From Clostridium muellerianum (GTDB lineage Bacteria; Bacillota; Clostridia; Clostridiales; Clostridiaceae), in the NCBI RefSeq assembly GCF_012926525.1, contig NZ_JABBNI010000010.1, positions 81,692-145,691 on the forward strand: a DNA stretch of 64,000 nucleotides, in the 5' to 3' direction. The notes under the pieces were generated by a model that saw only the letters and a program-made list of their open reading frames with translations, made no database searches and was not told where the DNA came from. Of the stretch, positions 18,238 through 26,691 are shown in pieces. Numbering within the stretch: the first letter of the stretch is position 1; the number at the start of each line of letters is the position of its first letter. The translations under genes were made by a program, and so were the position numbers.

Positions 18238-18298
18238 ACTCTGTGATTTAAGAAAATGATATTAATAATGCCGTTACGTAAATTTTTTTATATTCAAA

Positions 18299-18327
18299 AT
18301 TTTATAATTAATATTCACATATGTCAA
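18299..18327 (-). promoter_or_regulatory. glutamine synthetase promoter
   Basis: On the minus strand TTGACA (18322-18327), 17-bp spacer, TAAAAT (18299-18304). The transcript would start near 18292, giving a leader of about 100 nt that contains the terminator. Confidence 0.72.
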
Positions 18328-18688
18328 TAGCAAAAATGAAAGTTCATAAAAAAAAAATTGCACTAAACAATTAAAATGTTTTGTTTTGGAAAAAACATTG
18401 CAATATTTTTTATTACAATTTCAGTTTTACATTATTGAGAGTGAAAATTATAAAAACAGTGTATATTTATGCATTAAATTTTAGCTATATAAATTTTTAT
18501 GCATTATAGTTTTAGGTATACCTAATTTTTAAAATTTTAACGTTTCTTAATTATATAGTATAAATTTTAAAAAAAAATTGTGCCACTTGCCCTTATTTTA
18601 TGCTAACGTATAGTGTTACCAATTTGTATAGTTTAATTCTATATTATATAATTAAGCATATATAACTAACTATAATGAAGGTGGTAGA
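18328..18688. other. intergenic region upstream of murI
   Basis: About 360 bp of very A+T-rich sequence between divergent genes. The motif TTTATGCATTA occurs twice about 31 bp apart (near 18466 and 18497), each centred on the palindrome ATGCAT. A TATTATATAAT tract near 18641-18651 may be the -10 of murI. I see no further gene, RNA or strong hairpin. Confidence 0.4.
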
Positions 18689-19462
18689 GTGAAAGTGGAA
18701 CATAGACCAATAGGTTTTTTTGATTCTGGAGTTGGCGGGATTAGTGTATTAAGGGAAGCAGTGAAATTATTACCTGGGGAAGATTTTGTTTATTTTGGAG
18801 ATTCTAATAATGCGCCATATGGCATAAAAACTGTAGATGAAGCTAATAAATTGACTTTTGAAGCAGTAGACTTTTTGATAAGTAAAAATGTTAAAGCAAT
18901 AGTAATTGCCTGCAATACAGCAACTAGTGCAGCTATAATAAATTTGAGAAAGAAATACAGTAGTATGATGCCAGTAATAGGTATAGAACCGGCGTTAAAG
19001 CCTGCAGTAGAGTTAAAAAGGGAAGGCCAAATAATTATAATGGCGACTCCTATGACTTTGGCAGAAAGTAAATTTAATAATTTAATGAAAAAATATGAAA
19101 ATCAAGCAAAGATCTATCCTATGCCATGTCCAGGGCTTGTAGAATTAATAGAGAAAGGTATACTAGAAGGAGAAGAAATAGAAGGATATTTAAGAAGTAA
19201 AATGGAACCATTAAAAAAGCAGGGAGTAGCTGCTATAGTTCTTGGATGCACTCATTATCCTTTCATAAAAAAGGTTTTGTGTAAATTACTTAATAATGAA
19301 GTGCCAATTATAGATGGAAGTTTAGGAACTGTAAAGCAGTTAAAAAGAGAACTTATTAAATACAATATAGCTAGTGAAAGAAAAGAAGGAGGAAAAGTGG
19401 ACATATATAACTCTTTGAATAATGATGAAATTATAAAGTTAAGTTATGATTTATTAAAGTAA
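18689..19462 (+). CDS. murI: glutamate racemase
   Basis: MurI converts L-glutamate to D-glutamate for peptidoglycan. The 257-residue protein has the substrate loop GFFDSGVGGISVLREA (Asp12), the first catalytic cysteine in ACNTATS (Cys75) and the second in GCTHYP (Cys187). It starts with GTG at 18689, spaced correctly from GAAGGTGG. It lies opposite the glutamine synthetase gene, so two glutamate-consuming enzymes share one intergenic region. Confidence 0.96.
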   Translation: MKVEHRPIGFFDSGVGGISVLREAVKLLPGEDFVYFGDSNNAPYGIKTVDEANKLTFEAVDFLISKNVKAIVIACNTATSAAIINLRKKYSSMMPVIGIEPALKPAVELKREGQIIIMATPMTLAESKFNNLMKKYENQAKIYPMPCPGLVELIEKGILEGEEIEGYLRSKMEPLKKQGVAAIVLGCTHYPFIKKVLCKLLNNEVPIIDGSLGTVKQLKRELIKYNIASERKEGGKVDIYNSLNNDEIIKLSYDLLK

Positions 19463-19567
19463 TATTAATAGTTTTTAAATAAACTTCTTTATATGAATAA
19501 TATTTATTTATTATGATATAATTCAAATAGATAATATATATGAAAAAACGAAGGGAGATTGCTGAAT

Positions 19568-20083
19568 ATGAATCCATCAGTTACAATTAAAATAAAAAAT
19601 GGGGGAGTAATTAAGGCCGAATTATATCCAGAAATTGCACCCAATACTGTAAATAATTTTATAAGTCTTATAAAGAAAGGTTTTTACAATGGACTAATAT
19701 TTCATAGGGTTATTCCTGGATTTATGATACAAGGAGGATGCCCTTTAGGAAATGGAACTGGAGGCCCAGAATATTCTATAAAAGGTGAATTTTCCAATAA
19801 TGGTTTTAAAAATGATTTGAAACACACAGTTGGAGTACTATCTATGGCTAGGTCTATGCATCCTGATTCAGCAGGAAGCCAATTTTTCTTAATGACAAGT
19901 GATGCTCCACATTTGGATGGTCAATATGCTGCATTTGGAAAGGTTACTGAAGGAATGGATGTAGCACAGGAAATAGTAAATACAAAAAGGGACTTTAGGG
20001 ATAAACCTTATGAGGATCAGGTTATTGAAGAAATGACTGTAGAAACTTATGGAGAAGAATACTCAGAACCAGAAAAACTTTAA
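19568..20083 (+). CDS. cyclophilin-type peptidyl-prolyl cis-trans isomerase
   Basis: A 171-residue single-domain cyclophilin, cytoplasmic (no signal peptide). Key segments are FHRVIPGFMIQGG (catalytic Arg in FHRV), SMARSMHPDSAGSQFFLM, and HLDGQYAAFGKV, all typical of bacterial PpiB. The ATG at 19568 is the best start (AAGGGAG upstream); TTG at 19559 is too close to the ribosome site. It is likely a general folding catalyst. Confidence 0.93.
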   Translation: MNPSVTIKIKNGGVIKAELYPEIAPNTVNNFISLIKKGFYNGLIFHRVIPGFMIQGGCPLGNGTGGPEYSIKGEFSNNGFKNDLKHTVGVLSMARSMHPDSAGSQFFLMTSDAPHLDGQYAAFGKVTEGMDVAQEIVNTKRDFRDKPYEDQVIEEMTVETYGEEYSEPEKL

Positions 20084-20156
20084 GTAATATTATAGCGTTT
20101 AATACAACGAGTGTTTAAATCATGAAAAACATAGCACATAAAAGCGGGGGTATAGT

Positions 20157-20825
20157 ATGAGTAGAGTAGGAGAAAAAATAAAAAGCATAAGAAATGATAT
20201 AGGAATGAGTCAGAAGCAATTATCTAAAAAATTAGGGGTAAGTGAAAGCTTTGTTAATGAAGTTGAAAATGGAAGAAAGATAATTAATCAGAATTTAATA
20301 GATAAAATTTCTAAAGTGTTAGGAAAAGATATAAATGATATTACTATGTCTTTTGAAGAACAGGTATATGAAGAAGAAAAAAATAAAAAATATTCTATAG
20401 AACCTAAGAAGGAAAAAGTAAAAGATGTATGGAATGAAGCATTTGGGTCAGTATTGAAAAACGTTCCTATATATGAATATAATTTACAGAAGGCTATAGC
20501 TTTTAAACAATTACCTTTAATAAATAATAAGATAGATGGATATTCTCAAGACAAGGTATTTTATTTACAAATAGAAGATGATGATATGCTAGGCTTCAGA
20601 ATATCAAAAGGAGATTTAGCTTTTGCACATAGTACACATGAAATTGAAAACAATAGTATATGTTTAGTAGAACATGGCAGTGAAAGAGTCATAAGACAAA
20701 TAAAGAAATTAGATAACAGCAAAGTTTTACTTATTAGTAATAAAGGAAGCTTTAGAACTGAAACTGTAGAAATAAAAGAAATTAACATAATAGCTAAATT
20801 AGATAGAGTTGAAATAAAACTTTAA
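20157..20825 (+). CDS. XRE-family regulator with degenerate S24/LexA-like C-terminal domain
   Basis: Residues 3-60 form a Cro/CI-type helix-turn-helix (MSQKQLSKKLGVSESFVNEVENG). A charged linker (about 65-95) leads to a C-terminal domain that resembles the S24 peptidase fold of LexA and CI: KVFYLQIEDDDM...SKGDLAFAH...NSICLVEHGSERVIRQIKK. In S24 enzymes the catalytic Ser is in GDSM and the Lys in the VKRLKK strand; here those positions read Asp143 (DDDM) and Arg180. Self-cleavage is therefore not expected, and the domain may only dimerise or sense a ligand. Target genes are unknown; it has its own terminator. Confidence 0.8.
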   Translation: MSRVGEKIKSIRNDIGMSQKQLSKKLGVSESFVNEVENGRKIINQNLIDKISKVLGKDINDITMSFEEQVYEEEKNKKYSIEPKKEKVKDVWNEAFGSVLKNVPIYEYNLQKAIAFKQLPLINNKIDGYSQDKVFYLQIEDDDMLGFRISKGDLAFAHSTHEIENNSICLVEHGSERVIRQIKKLDNSKVLLISNKGSFRTETVEIKEINIIAKLDRVEIKL

Positions 20826-20859
20826 AAACTGAACTGCATTAAAGGTGCAGTTCAGTTTT
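20825..20859. terminator. bidirectional terminator
   Basis: Perfect 14-bp stem (20825-20838 with 20846-20859) with a 7-nt loop and A/T ends, between convergent genes. Confidence 0.93.
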
Positions 20860-20864
20860 CTCAC

Positions 20865-21764
20865 TTACACACCTCTTAAATCAAATTTTGGAACAAAATC
20901 TTTAGATGAGGTACCTTGTTCTTGAATAAATGCATTTTTTATACCTAAACTTAAACAGTACTCTATCATGCTGTTATAATGTTCAGGACTTAAAGGCTTA
21001 TTAAGTTCTGGAAATTTAGCTACCTTATGCATAGGAACATATTGATTCATTAAGCTTAAGAAAACCAAATCACCAAAAGTGCTATATATATAGTCTATAA
21101 TTTTTTTTGAATCAAATAAAAGTCCAGGCAGCATCAGGTGTCGTATAATAACCCCTTTTTCTATTAAGCCCTGGTTGTTAAATTTTACTTCACCTACTTG
21201 AGAAAACATTTCTTCAACAGCCTTGGAAGCATAGGTGAAATAATTTGGAGCATTTGAATATTTTTCTGAATATTTATTGTTGAAGTATTTGATATCTGGA
21301 AGATATACATCAATATATCCATTCAATGATTTTATTGTTTCTACGTTTTCATAACCACTAGTATTGAATAAGATAGGAATATTAAGCCCTGCTTTTTTAG
21401 CTATTTTTAAAGCTTCTATTATTTGGGGAACATAATGAGTTGGAGTAACTAAATTTATATTATGAGCTCCTCTTTCTTGCTGTTCTAAAAAGATTTCACT
21501 TAATCTTTTTATAGATACTTCTTTACCTATGCTTTCAGAGCTTATTTCATGATTTTGACAAAATATACATCTTAAATTACAATTTGAAAAAAATATAGTA
21601 CCAGATCCGTTTTGTCCTGATATGCAAGGTTCTTCCCAATTATGTAAGGATACTCTTGCGATTTTTACATTTTCCCCTGATTTGCAATAACCTAACTCCC
21701 CTTTTAATCTATTTATGTTGCAATTTCTGGGACATAATTTGCAACTTTTAAGAACTTCTAACAT
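20865..21764 (-). CDS. radical SAM protein, PflA-like (COG1313 type)
   Basis: This 299-residue radical SAM protein binds a [4Fe-4S] cluster through Cys62-x3-Cys66-x2-Cys69 (CNLRCIFC) and is built like pyruvate-formate-lyase-activating enzymes without the glycyl-radical partner nearby. Four further N-terminal cysteines (8, 11, 15, 27; CKLCPRNC pattern) are typical of the COG1313 family and may bind metal. The fold continues with LVTPTHYVPQI and LPDIKY. The reaction is unknown. GAGGTG precedes the ATG. Lies 77 bp from the next minus-strand gene. Confidence 0.85.
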   Translation of the reverse strand: MLEVLKSCKLCPRNCNINRLKGELGYCKSGENVKIARVSLHNWEEPCISGQNGSGTIFFSNCNLRCIFCQNHEISSESIGKEVSIKRLSEIFLEQQERGAHNINLVTPTHYVPQIIEALKIAKKAGLNIPILFNTSGYENVETIKSLNGYIDVYLPDIKYFNNKYSEKYSNAPNYFTYASKAVEEMFSQVGEVKFNNQGLIEKGVIIRHLMLPGLLFDSKKIIDYIYSTFGDLVFLSLMNQYVPMHKVAKFPELNKPLSPEHYNSMIEYCLSLGIKNAFIQEQGTSSKDFVPKFDLRGV

Positions 21765-21841
21765 TTTAACACCTCTATATTAAAGTAAAAAATAATGACT
21801 ATGAAAAATATTATACTTTATAATTTGTAATATGTGTATAG

Positions 21842-22897
21842 TTAATGCAGAGATCTACCTTTATTTTCAAAATAAAAGTATAAACATTGAAGAGCAAATA
21901 TAAAGCTTATCACTGCAAAAGCGGGATATAAAATAGATATAAGTTTTGAAAATCCAATTTGTGATATAGGTATTGATATAATGATTATTAAAATAATAGC
22001 TTTTTTGTAAGAGATGTTAAATAACTCTTGAAGGTTTCTACTTACGCTATAAATGTTAGAGACCTCTGTAGAAAACATTTCCAGCCAAATTATGCATAGC
22101 AGCATGAACTGAATTACATTTCCAAACCTGTTAGCTATATATAACAATGGAATCTCATATTTAAAAATGTAAGGTACATTTAAAATTAATAGAGCATTAA
22201 TTAAAAATGATAATACGGTAAGACCTATGGAACCCAAAGTAATACCACATATTAAAACTTTTTTGTTTTTTATTTCAGTACTTAGTGGAACTAATACTCC
22301 AGAGCAGCATAAAATATTGAAGCCACCATATATAAGTGAAGATAAAAGCCAACTATGTTTATAAGCAGAAATATTTTTTAAATAAGAAGCATTGATGTCC
22401 TTATAAAAAGATACATATAAAATAAATATTGTTACTATGACAATAATTAAAGAAGGTACTATAAATGAGTTTATTTCAATTAGTCCTTTAGTACCTCTAA
22501 AAAGAACAAGAATTGATATTACTATCATTATTATTATTCCTACCCATTTAGATATAGAAAAATATTGATGCAGCAATGAACCACTGCCAGCTAAAATTAC
22601 AGCTGAAGTACTTATAAGAAATATGGTTGTAAGTAAGTTTGTAACTTGTCCTAAAAGACCTGGGCTAACTAAGGATATAAGTCCATCGTAGGAAGTTAGG
22701 TTATATTTAAGACTTAAATTTATAACTATACAGCTCATCATTATGTAAATGAAACAACATATTAAAATACCAATAAAGCTTTTATAACCATAGGATGTAA
22801 AGAACTGGCTTATTTCTTGCCCAGAAGCTAGACCTGCACCAACAATAGTGCCTATAAAAACAGCACTTATTTGTAACACTAAAAGTAAATTTTTCAT
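21842..22897 (-). CDS. YkvI-family membrane protein
   Basis: A 351-residue integral membrane protein with about ten hydrophobic segments. The opening VLQISAVFIGTIVGAGLASGQEISQFF is the hallmark of the YkvI family (COG3949), which belongs to the LeuT-like APC transporter superfamily. GXGLASGQE lies where LeuT transporters bind Na+ and substrate in TM1, so secondary transport of an amine or amino acid is plausible but unproven. GGAGG precedes the ATG. Confidence 0.83.
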   Translation of the reverse strand: MKNLLLVLQISAVFIGTIVGAGLASGQEISQFFTSYGYKSFIGILICCFIYIMMSCIVINLSLKYNLTSYDGLISLVSPGLLGQVTNLLTTIFLISTSAVILAGSGSLLHQYFSISKWVGIIIMIVISILVLFRGTKGLIEINSFIVPSLIIVIVTIFILYVSFYKDINASYLKNISAYKHSWLLSSLIYGGFNILCCSGVLVPLSTEIKNKKVLICGITLGSIGLTVLSFLINALLILNVPYIFKYEIPLLYIANRFGNVIQFMLLCIIWLEMFSTEVSNIYSVSRNLQELFNISYKKAIILIIIISIPISQIGFSKLISILYPAFAVISFIFALQCLYFYFENKGRSLH

Positions 22898-23046
22898 AAA
22901 TTATTTAAATCCTCCTTCCAATTATTAAAGGGTTACTAAAGAAATATTATCTTATGTAAATGAAAAATCTAACTATAATAGTATATAAGTAAATTTTAAA
23001 AATAATGATTTATAAATTAAATTCTTATTTTAAGGAGAAACTAAAA

Positions 23047-23088
23047 ATGAACCAATATCTTATAAGAGGCGAGGAGGAGAAAAAATGA
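23047..23088 (+). CDS. possible 13-codon leader peptide coupled to the lipoprotein gene
   Basis: A short frame with an AAGGAG ribosome site 9-10 bases upstream of ATG encodes MNQYLIRGEEEKK and ends in a TGA that overlaps the lipoprotein ATG as ATGA. The GAGGAGGAG codons double as the ribosome site of the downstream gene. The layout suggests translational coupling. Such short frames also arise by chance, so this is tentative. Confidence 0.35.
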   Translation: MNQYLIRGEEEKK

Positions 23089-24206
23089 TAAAAAAATGTA
23101 TAAAGAATATTGGTAAGGTTTTAATAGTAATTATGCTTGTAGTTATTTCAAGTTCGTCAATTGGTTGTATGAAGAATAAAAAAACAGAAAAAACAGAGAG
23201 TAATAGTAATTTTGATATAAAAGCAGCAGGCAATGTTACAGACACTTATATGAAATATTTAATAAAAGATGATTTGGAAAATAGTAAAAAACTTTATTCT
23301 AAAGATCTTTTAAAAAGTTCTTTGCCACAGGAAAATAAAAATTTGAAAATATTAGGGTACAACATATCCGAAATTAATGAAGTAGGTAAATCTGGATTAT
23401 TTAAAGTTAGGGTATCAAGATCGGATTTAAATAATAGTTTTGCTTCTTTAGATGAATACTCTATAAAGATATCAAAAGAAGATAATGACTATAAAATCAA
23501 AGAAACAAATAATACAGTGCAAAAAGAAGTATTTGCGGAAGGTGGTCAAATAAGATCAAAAAATAAAAATAATGTAAATACAAGTTTGGTTGTAGATATG
23601 GATGGTCTTCCTACTTACGCATTTCCTAGAGATGATAAAAGTAATACAGATAAGATAAAAGTACCTAAAAGCAAGTTTGGAATGGTAAATTTGGGGTATA
23701 GTGGAGAAAGTTTAGCTGTATCAACTTATGATAAAGACGTTTTTATTGGACTTATAAAAATAGATGAGAGCTTGGAAGTGCAGGGTGGAGAGAATAAGGA
23801 TCAAGGTGAAAAAGGCGATGGTGCTGGAAAAACAAATGAAGGAGGTGGCACTACTAAGGGAAGAGAAAAGCCTGTAGGAAAGGAAATTACATCAATTGAC
23901 ATATTAAAAGATTGTAAGGTTGAAGTTATAAACTTTTCTCCATCAGAAAAGTTTATAACAGTGCAATATGTAAAACCATCATCAGGTAAGTGTATAAGAG
24001 TTTATAAAGTAGATGGTGGAGATATAATACCTTTTAAATTTGAAGAAAAGTATCCATTAGATAAAGTAAATGTAATTTTTTCTTCATATGATAAGGAAAA
24101 TTTAAATTTTGATGTTATGCCTAAAACAGAAGGAGACAAATCAGCTTCAAATGTAATAGGTAAATGGCAATTGAGTTTAAAAGATTTTAAAGCAAAGAAA
24201 ATGTGA
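23085..24206 (+). CDS. lipoprotein of unknown function
   Basis: A 373-residue exported protein: basic N-terminus, hydrophobic segment and lipobox SIGC indicate a membrane-anchored lipoprotein. Residues about 45-150 resemble small alpha/beta lipoprotein domains with no name I can give; a glycine/charge-rich flexible linker at about 230-262 (GGENKDQGEKGDG then TNEGGGTTKG) separates it from a C-terminal beta-rich part. No catalytic motif is visible. It is followed at 34 bp by a radical SAM gene on the same strand. Confidence 0.7.
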   Translation: MIKKCIKNIGKVLIVIMLVVISSSSIGCMKNKKTEKTESNSNFDIKAAGNVTDTYMKYLIKDDLENSKKLYSKDLLKSSLPQENKNLKILGYNISEINEVGKSGLFKVRVSRSDLNNSFASLDEYSIKISKEDNDYKIKETNNTVQKEVFAEGGQIRSKNKNNVNTSLVVDMDGLPTYAFPRDDKSNTDKIKVPKSKFGMVNLGYSGESLAVSTYDKDVFIGLIKIDESLEVQGGENKDQGEKGDGAGKTNEGGGTTKGREKPVGKEITSIDILKDCKVEVINFSPSEKFITVQYVKPSSGKCIRVYKVDGGDIIPFKFEEKYPLDKVNVIFSSYDKENLNFDVMPKTEGDKSASNVIGKWQLSLKDFKAKKM

Positions 24207-24240
24207 TATAATTAAATAAAAAACAGTTATGGAGAAAAAT

Positions 24241-25158
24241 ATGCAGTGGGCAGATAAAAGATATAATAGTTTAAATTATTTTTTAAGGAATAAATTTAAT
24301 TGCAAGGTGTTTAAAATATCAATAGATGCAGGTTTTTCCTGTCCCAATAGAGATGGAAAAGTAAGTACTGGTGGATGTGTATTTTGTAGTGAAAGAGGTT
24401 CTGGAGATTTTGCTGGAAATAGATGTTTTTCTATAAAACATCAATTTGAAGATATAAAGCAAGTTATGAGCAAAAAATGGAAGAATGGAAAGTATATAGC
24501 TTATTTTCAGGCTTATACTAATACATATGCACCTATAGAAGTATTAAGAGAAAAGTATAATGAAGCAATAAATGAAGAAGATGTAGTAGGATTAGCTATA
24601 GCTACAAGACCTGATTGTCTTAATGAGGAAGTTTTAGAACTTTTGGAAGAGTTTAATAAAAAAATTTATACCTGGGTGGAATTGGGACTTCAGACTTCTA
24701 ATGAAAATACTGCGGCAAAAATAAATAGAGGATATAAACTTAATGTATTTGAGGATGCTGTTAGAAATTTGCGAAAAAGAAATATTGATGTGGTAACTCA
24801 TATTATATTTGGTTTGCCAGGAGAAACCAAAAAAGATATGTTAGAAACAGTGAATTATGTGAGTTCAAAAGATATACAAGGTGTTAAATATCACCTTTTG
24901 CATCTTATGAAAAATACACCTCTTGTAGATTTTTACGATAGGGGTGAACTTAGGTTTTTAGAATATGAAGAATATATAGATATAATATGTTCTGCTATAG
25001 CTAGTACACGGCCTAATATAGTTATTCATAGACTTACAGGTGATGCACCAAGAGATTTGATTATAGGCCCTATGTGGAGTTTAAAAAAATGGGAAGTATT
25101 AAATGCTATAGATAAAACGTTAGAGGAAAGAGAAATATATCAAGGGTGCCAATGTTGA
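24241..25158 (+). CDS. radical SAM protein, YhcC family (TIGR01212)
   Basis: A 305-residue radical SAM protein of the YhcC/TIGR01212 family. The cluster-binding cysteines are in CPNRDGKVSTGGCVFC (Cys34, Cys46, Cys49), a spacing that is not the classical Cx3Cx2C but is normal for this family. Other signatures include YFQAYTNTYAP, TRPDCL and HIIFGLPGE. The substrate is unknown. The ATG at 24241 has GGAG at correct spacing; an in-frame ATG at 24229 would add four residues. Confidence 0.9.
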   Translation: MQWADKRYNSLNYFLRNKFNCKVFKISIDAGFSCPNRDGKVSTGGCVFCSERGSGDFAGNRCFSIKHQFEDIKQVMSKKWKNGKYIAYFQAYTNTYAPIEVLREKYNEAINEEDVVGLAIATRPDCLNEEVLELLEEFNKKIYTWVELGLQTSNENTAAKINRGYKLNVFEDAVRNLRKRNIDVVTHIIFGLPGETKKDMLETVNYVSSKDIQGVKYHLLHLMKNTPLVDFYDRGELRFLEYEEYIDIICSAIASTRPNIVIHRLTGDAPRDLIIGPMWSLKKWEVLNAIDKTLEEREIYQGCQC

Positions 25159-25204
25159 ATTAAAAATAGAAATAATAAAGTTCAATAAACCATTGAAGTG
25201 CAAT

Positions 25205-25245
25205 AAAGAGCATTAAATTCTTATGTATAAGATTTAATGCTCTTT
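25205..25245 (+). terminator. terminator after the YhcC-like gene
   Basis: A 14-bp stem (25205-25218 with 25232-25245) continues through a one-base bulge into a TCTTA/TAAGA stem. T's follow at the 3' end. Confidence 0.85.
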
Positions 25246-25378
25246 AATTATGTTTTAAATTTTAACGTTGTTTTGGTTCAAATATGAGTGACTTATTTAA
25301 TTTAGAGGAATTATATGTATTAATATAGAAATTATATAATACATGGTAAATATTTATATAATAAGGGAGTTGTATTTA

Positions 25379-26554
25379 ATGAACAAAAAAGTTTTAAGTT
25401 TCATTTTTGTGGTTATGTGCACTTTTATATTTATGAGTGGAGTTGTTAAGGCAGATGAACTGAAGGTAGAAGGATTATATGGAAGTGACAGGTATGAAAC
25501 TTGTTGTAAAATCGCAGATCAGGGGTGGAAAAGTTCAGATTATGCAGTAATAGTTAATGGTGCATTAATACGTAATGATAACTTATGTGCCACAGTTTTA
25601 GCTAAAAAATATAATGCACCAATTCTTTTATCAAGTGAGTCAGGTATAGATTCAAGGGTAGAAAGTGAACTTAAAAAGTTAAAGGTTAAAAAAGTATTTA
25701 TAATAGGAAGTTCAGTAAGTTCTTCAATAGAGAGTCAATTACATAATATAAATATAACAGCAAAGAGAATTAATGGAATGGATATGTTTCAAAATTCTGT
25801 AGAGATAGCAAATGAGATAGGAACTAGTAATGGAGTAATACTAGTTAATTGTGCAGCTACAGATGATATAGGCACATTAGCACCTATAGCTGCAAAATTA
25901 CAAATGCCAGTATTACTTATGGGAAGTGATTATGCATCATCTCAAGTAGAAAAGTTTATATCAGGTAAAAATGTTCCTGTAGCATATGTAGTAGGTGAAA
26001 AAGATTTGTTTAGCGATGCTGTAATTAGCAAATTTTCTAATGTTAAACGAATAGAGCTATCTAGTATTAATGGTAATCATCAGATGGATATATTAAAAGC
26101 TTTTTCAGACAAAGTTAATTTTGATAATATTTTTTATGTTTATGAACATAATTTTTTAGATATACTATCAAGTTCAGCTCTTGCAGCTTTGAATGGTAAT
26201 CCTGTAGTATTGGAATATCCAAAGTCAGAGCATAACTTTGATTGTGTTAATCTTATATGCTCTAAGAATGTAAAAAAGGTGAATATAATTGGATTAAATG
26301 ATGATTTAACGGATATATCAAGTGAGTCTAAGGCATTAAGTATAATAAAGTCAAAAGTAAAGAATGATGGAGATTATGGAATCTCGAATATAAAATATAT
26401 TGAAGTAAATGAAGGAATATATTACTATAGCATTGAGTTATATGATAAGGAAAATCAATCATTAAAGTATAATTTTCTAGTAAATACTAATACAAAAAGT
26501 GCGTATAAAATAGAAGCGAAAACTAATAAGATAGTTCCATTAGATAATATGTAA
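25379..26554 (+). CDS. secreted cell wall-binding repeat 2 (CWB2) protein
   Basis: From the ATG at 25379 (AAGGGAG upstream) the protein is 391 residues with a clear Sec signal peptide cleaved near VVKADE. The mature region consists of CWB2 (Pfam PF04122) repeats, starting LYGSDRYETCCKIAD and containing the periodic PILLSSES...VKKVFIIGSSVS and LMGSDY...VPVAYVVGEKD blocks. Three such repeats anchor clostridial surface proteins to secondary wall polymers. The C-terminal 70 residues are not CWB2 and may be a small PepSY-like domain. No catalytic domain is present. Confidence 0.85.
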   Translation: MNKKVLSFIFVVMCTFIFMSGVVKADELKVEGLYGSDRYETCCKIADQGWKSSDYAVIVNGALIRNDNLCATVLAKKYNAPILLSSESGIDSRVESELKKLKVKKVFIIGSSVSSSIESQLHNINITAKRINGMDMFQNSVEIANEIGTSNGVILVNCAATDDIGTLAPIAAKLQMPVLLMGSDYASSQVEKFISGKNVPVAYVVGEKDLFSDAVISKFSNVKRIELSSINGNHQMDILKAFSDKVNFDNIFYVYEHNFLDILSSSALAALNGNPVVLEYPKSEHNFDCVNLICSKNVKKVNIIGLNDDLTDISSESKALSIIKSKVKNDGDYGISNIKYIEVNEGIYYYSIELYDKENQSLKYNFLVNTNTKSAYKIEAKTNKIVPLDNM

Positions 26555-26574
26555 ATAAGATTATAAATATAATA

Positions 26575-26596
26575 AAAAAGATAAATTTATCTTTTT
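26575..26596 (+). terminator. weak palindromic terminator after CWB2 gene
   Basis: Perfect inverted repeat AAAAAGATAAA/TTTATCTTTTT immediately downstream of the CWB2 stop. All but the central pairs are A-T. Confidence 0.55.
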
Positions 26597-26611
26597 AAAT
26601 CATTGATTTTT

Positions 26612-26653
26612 TTACCTACATGATATAGTTTAAATTGTGTGGGTAATTTTTTT
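26612..26653 (+). terminator. second terminator, upstream of comB
   Basis: A 9-bp stem (26612-26620 with 26638-26646, including one T-G pair) with a 17-nt loop is followed by seven T's. It lies 38 bp before comB, so it either backs up the previous terminator or regulates comB. Confidence 0.7.
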
Positions 26654-26691
26654 ATTAATTAAAGAAAATAAAAGTTAATGGGGGAATTTAA

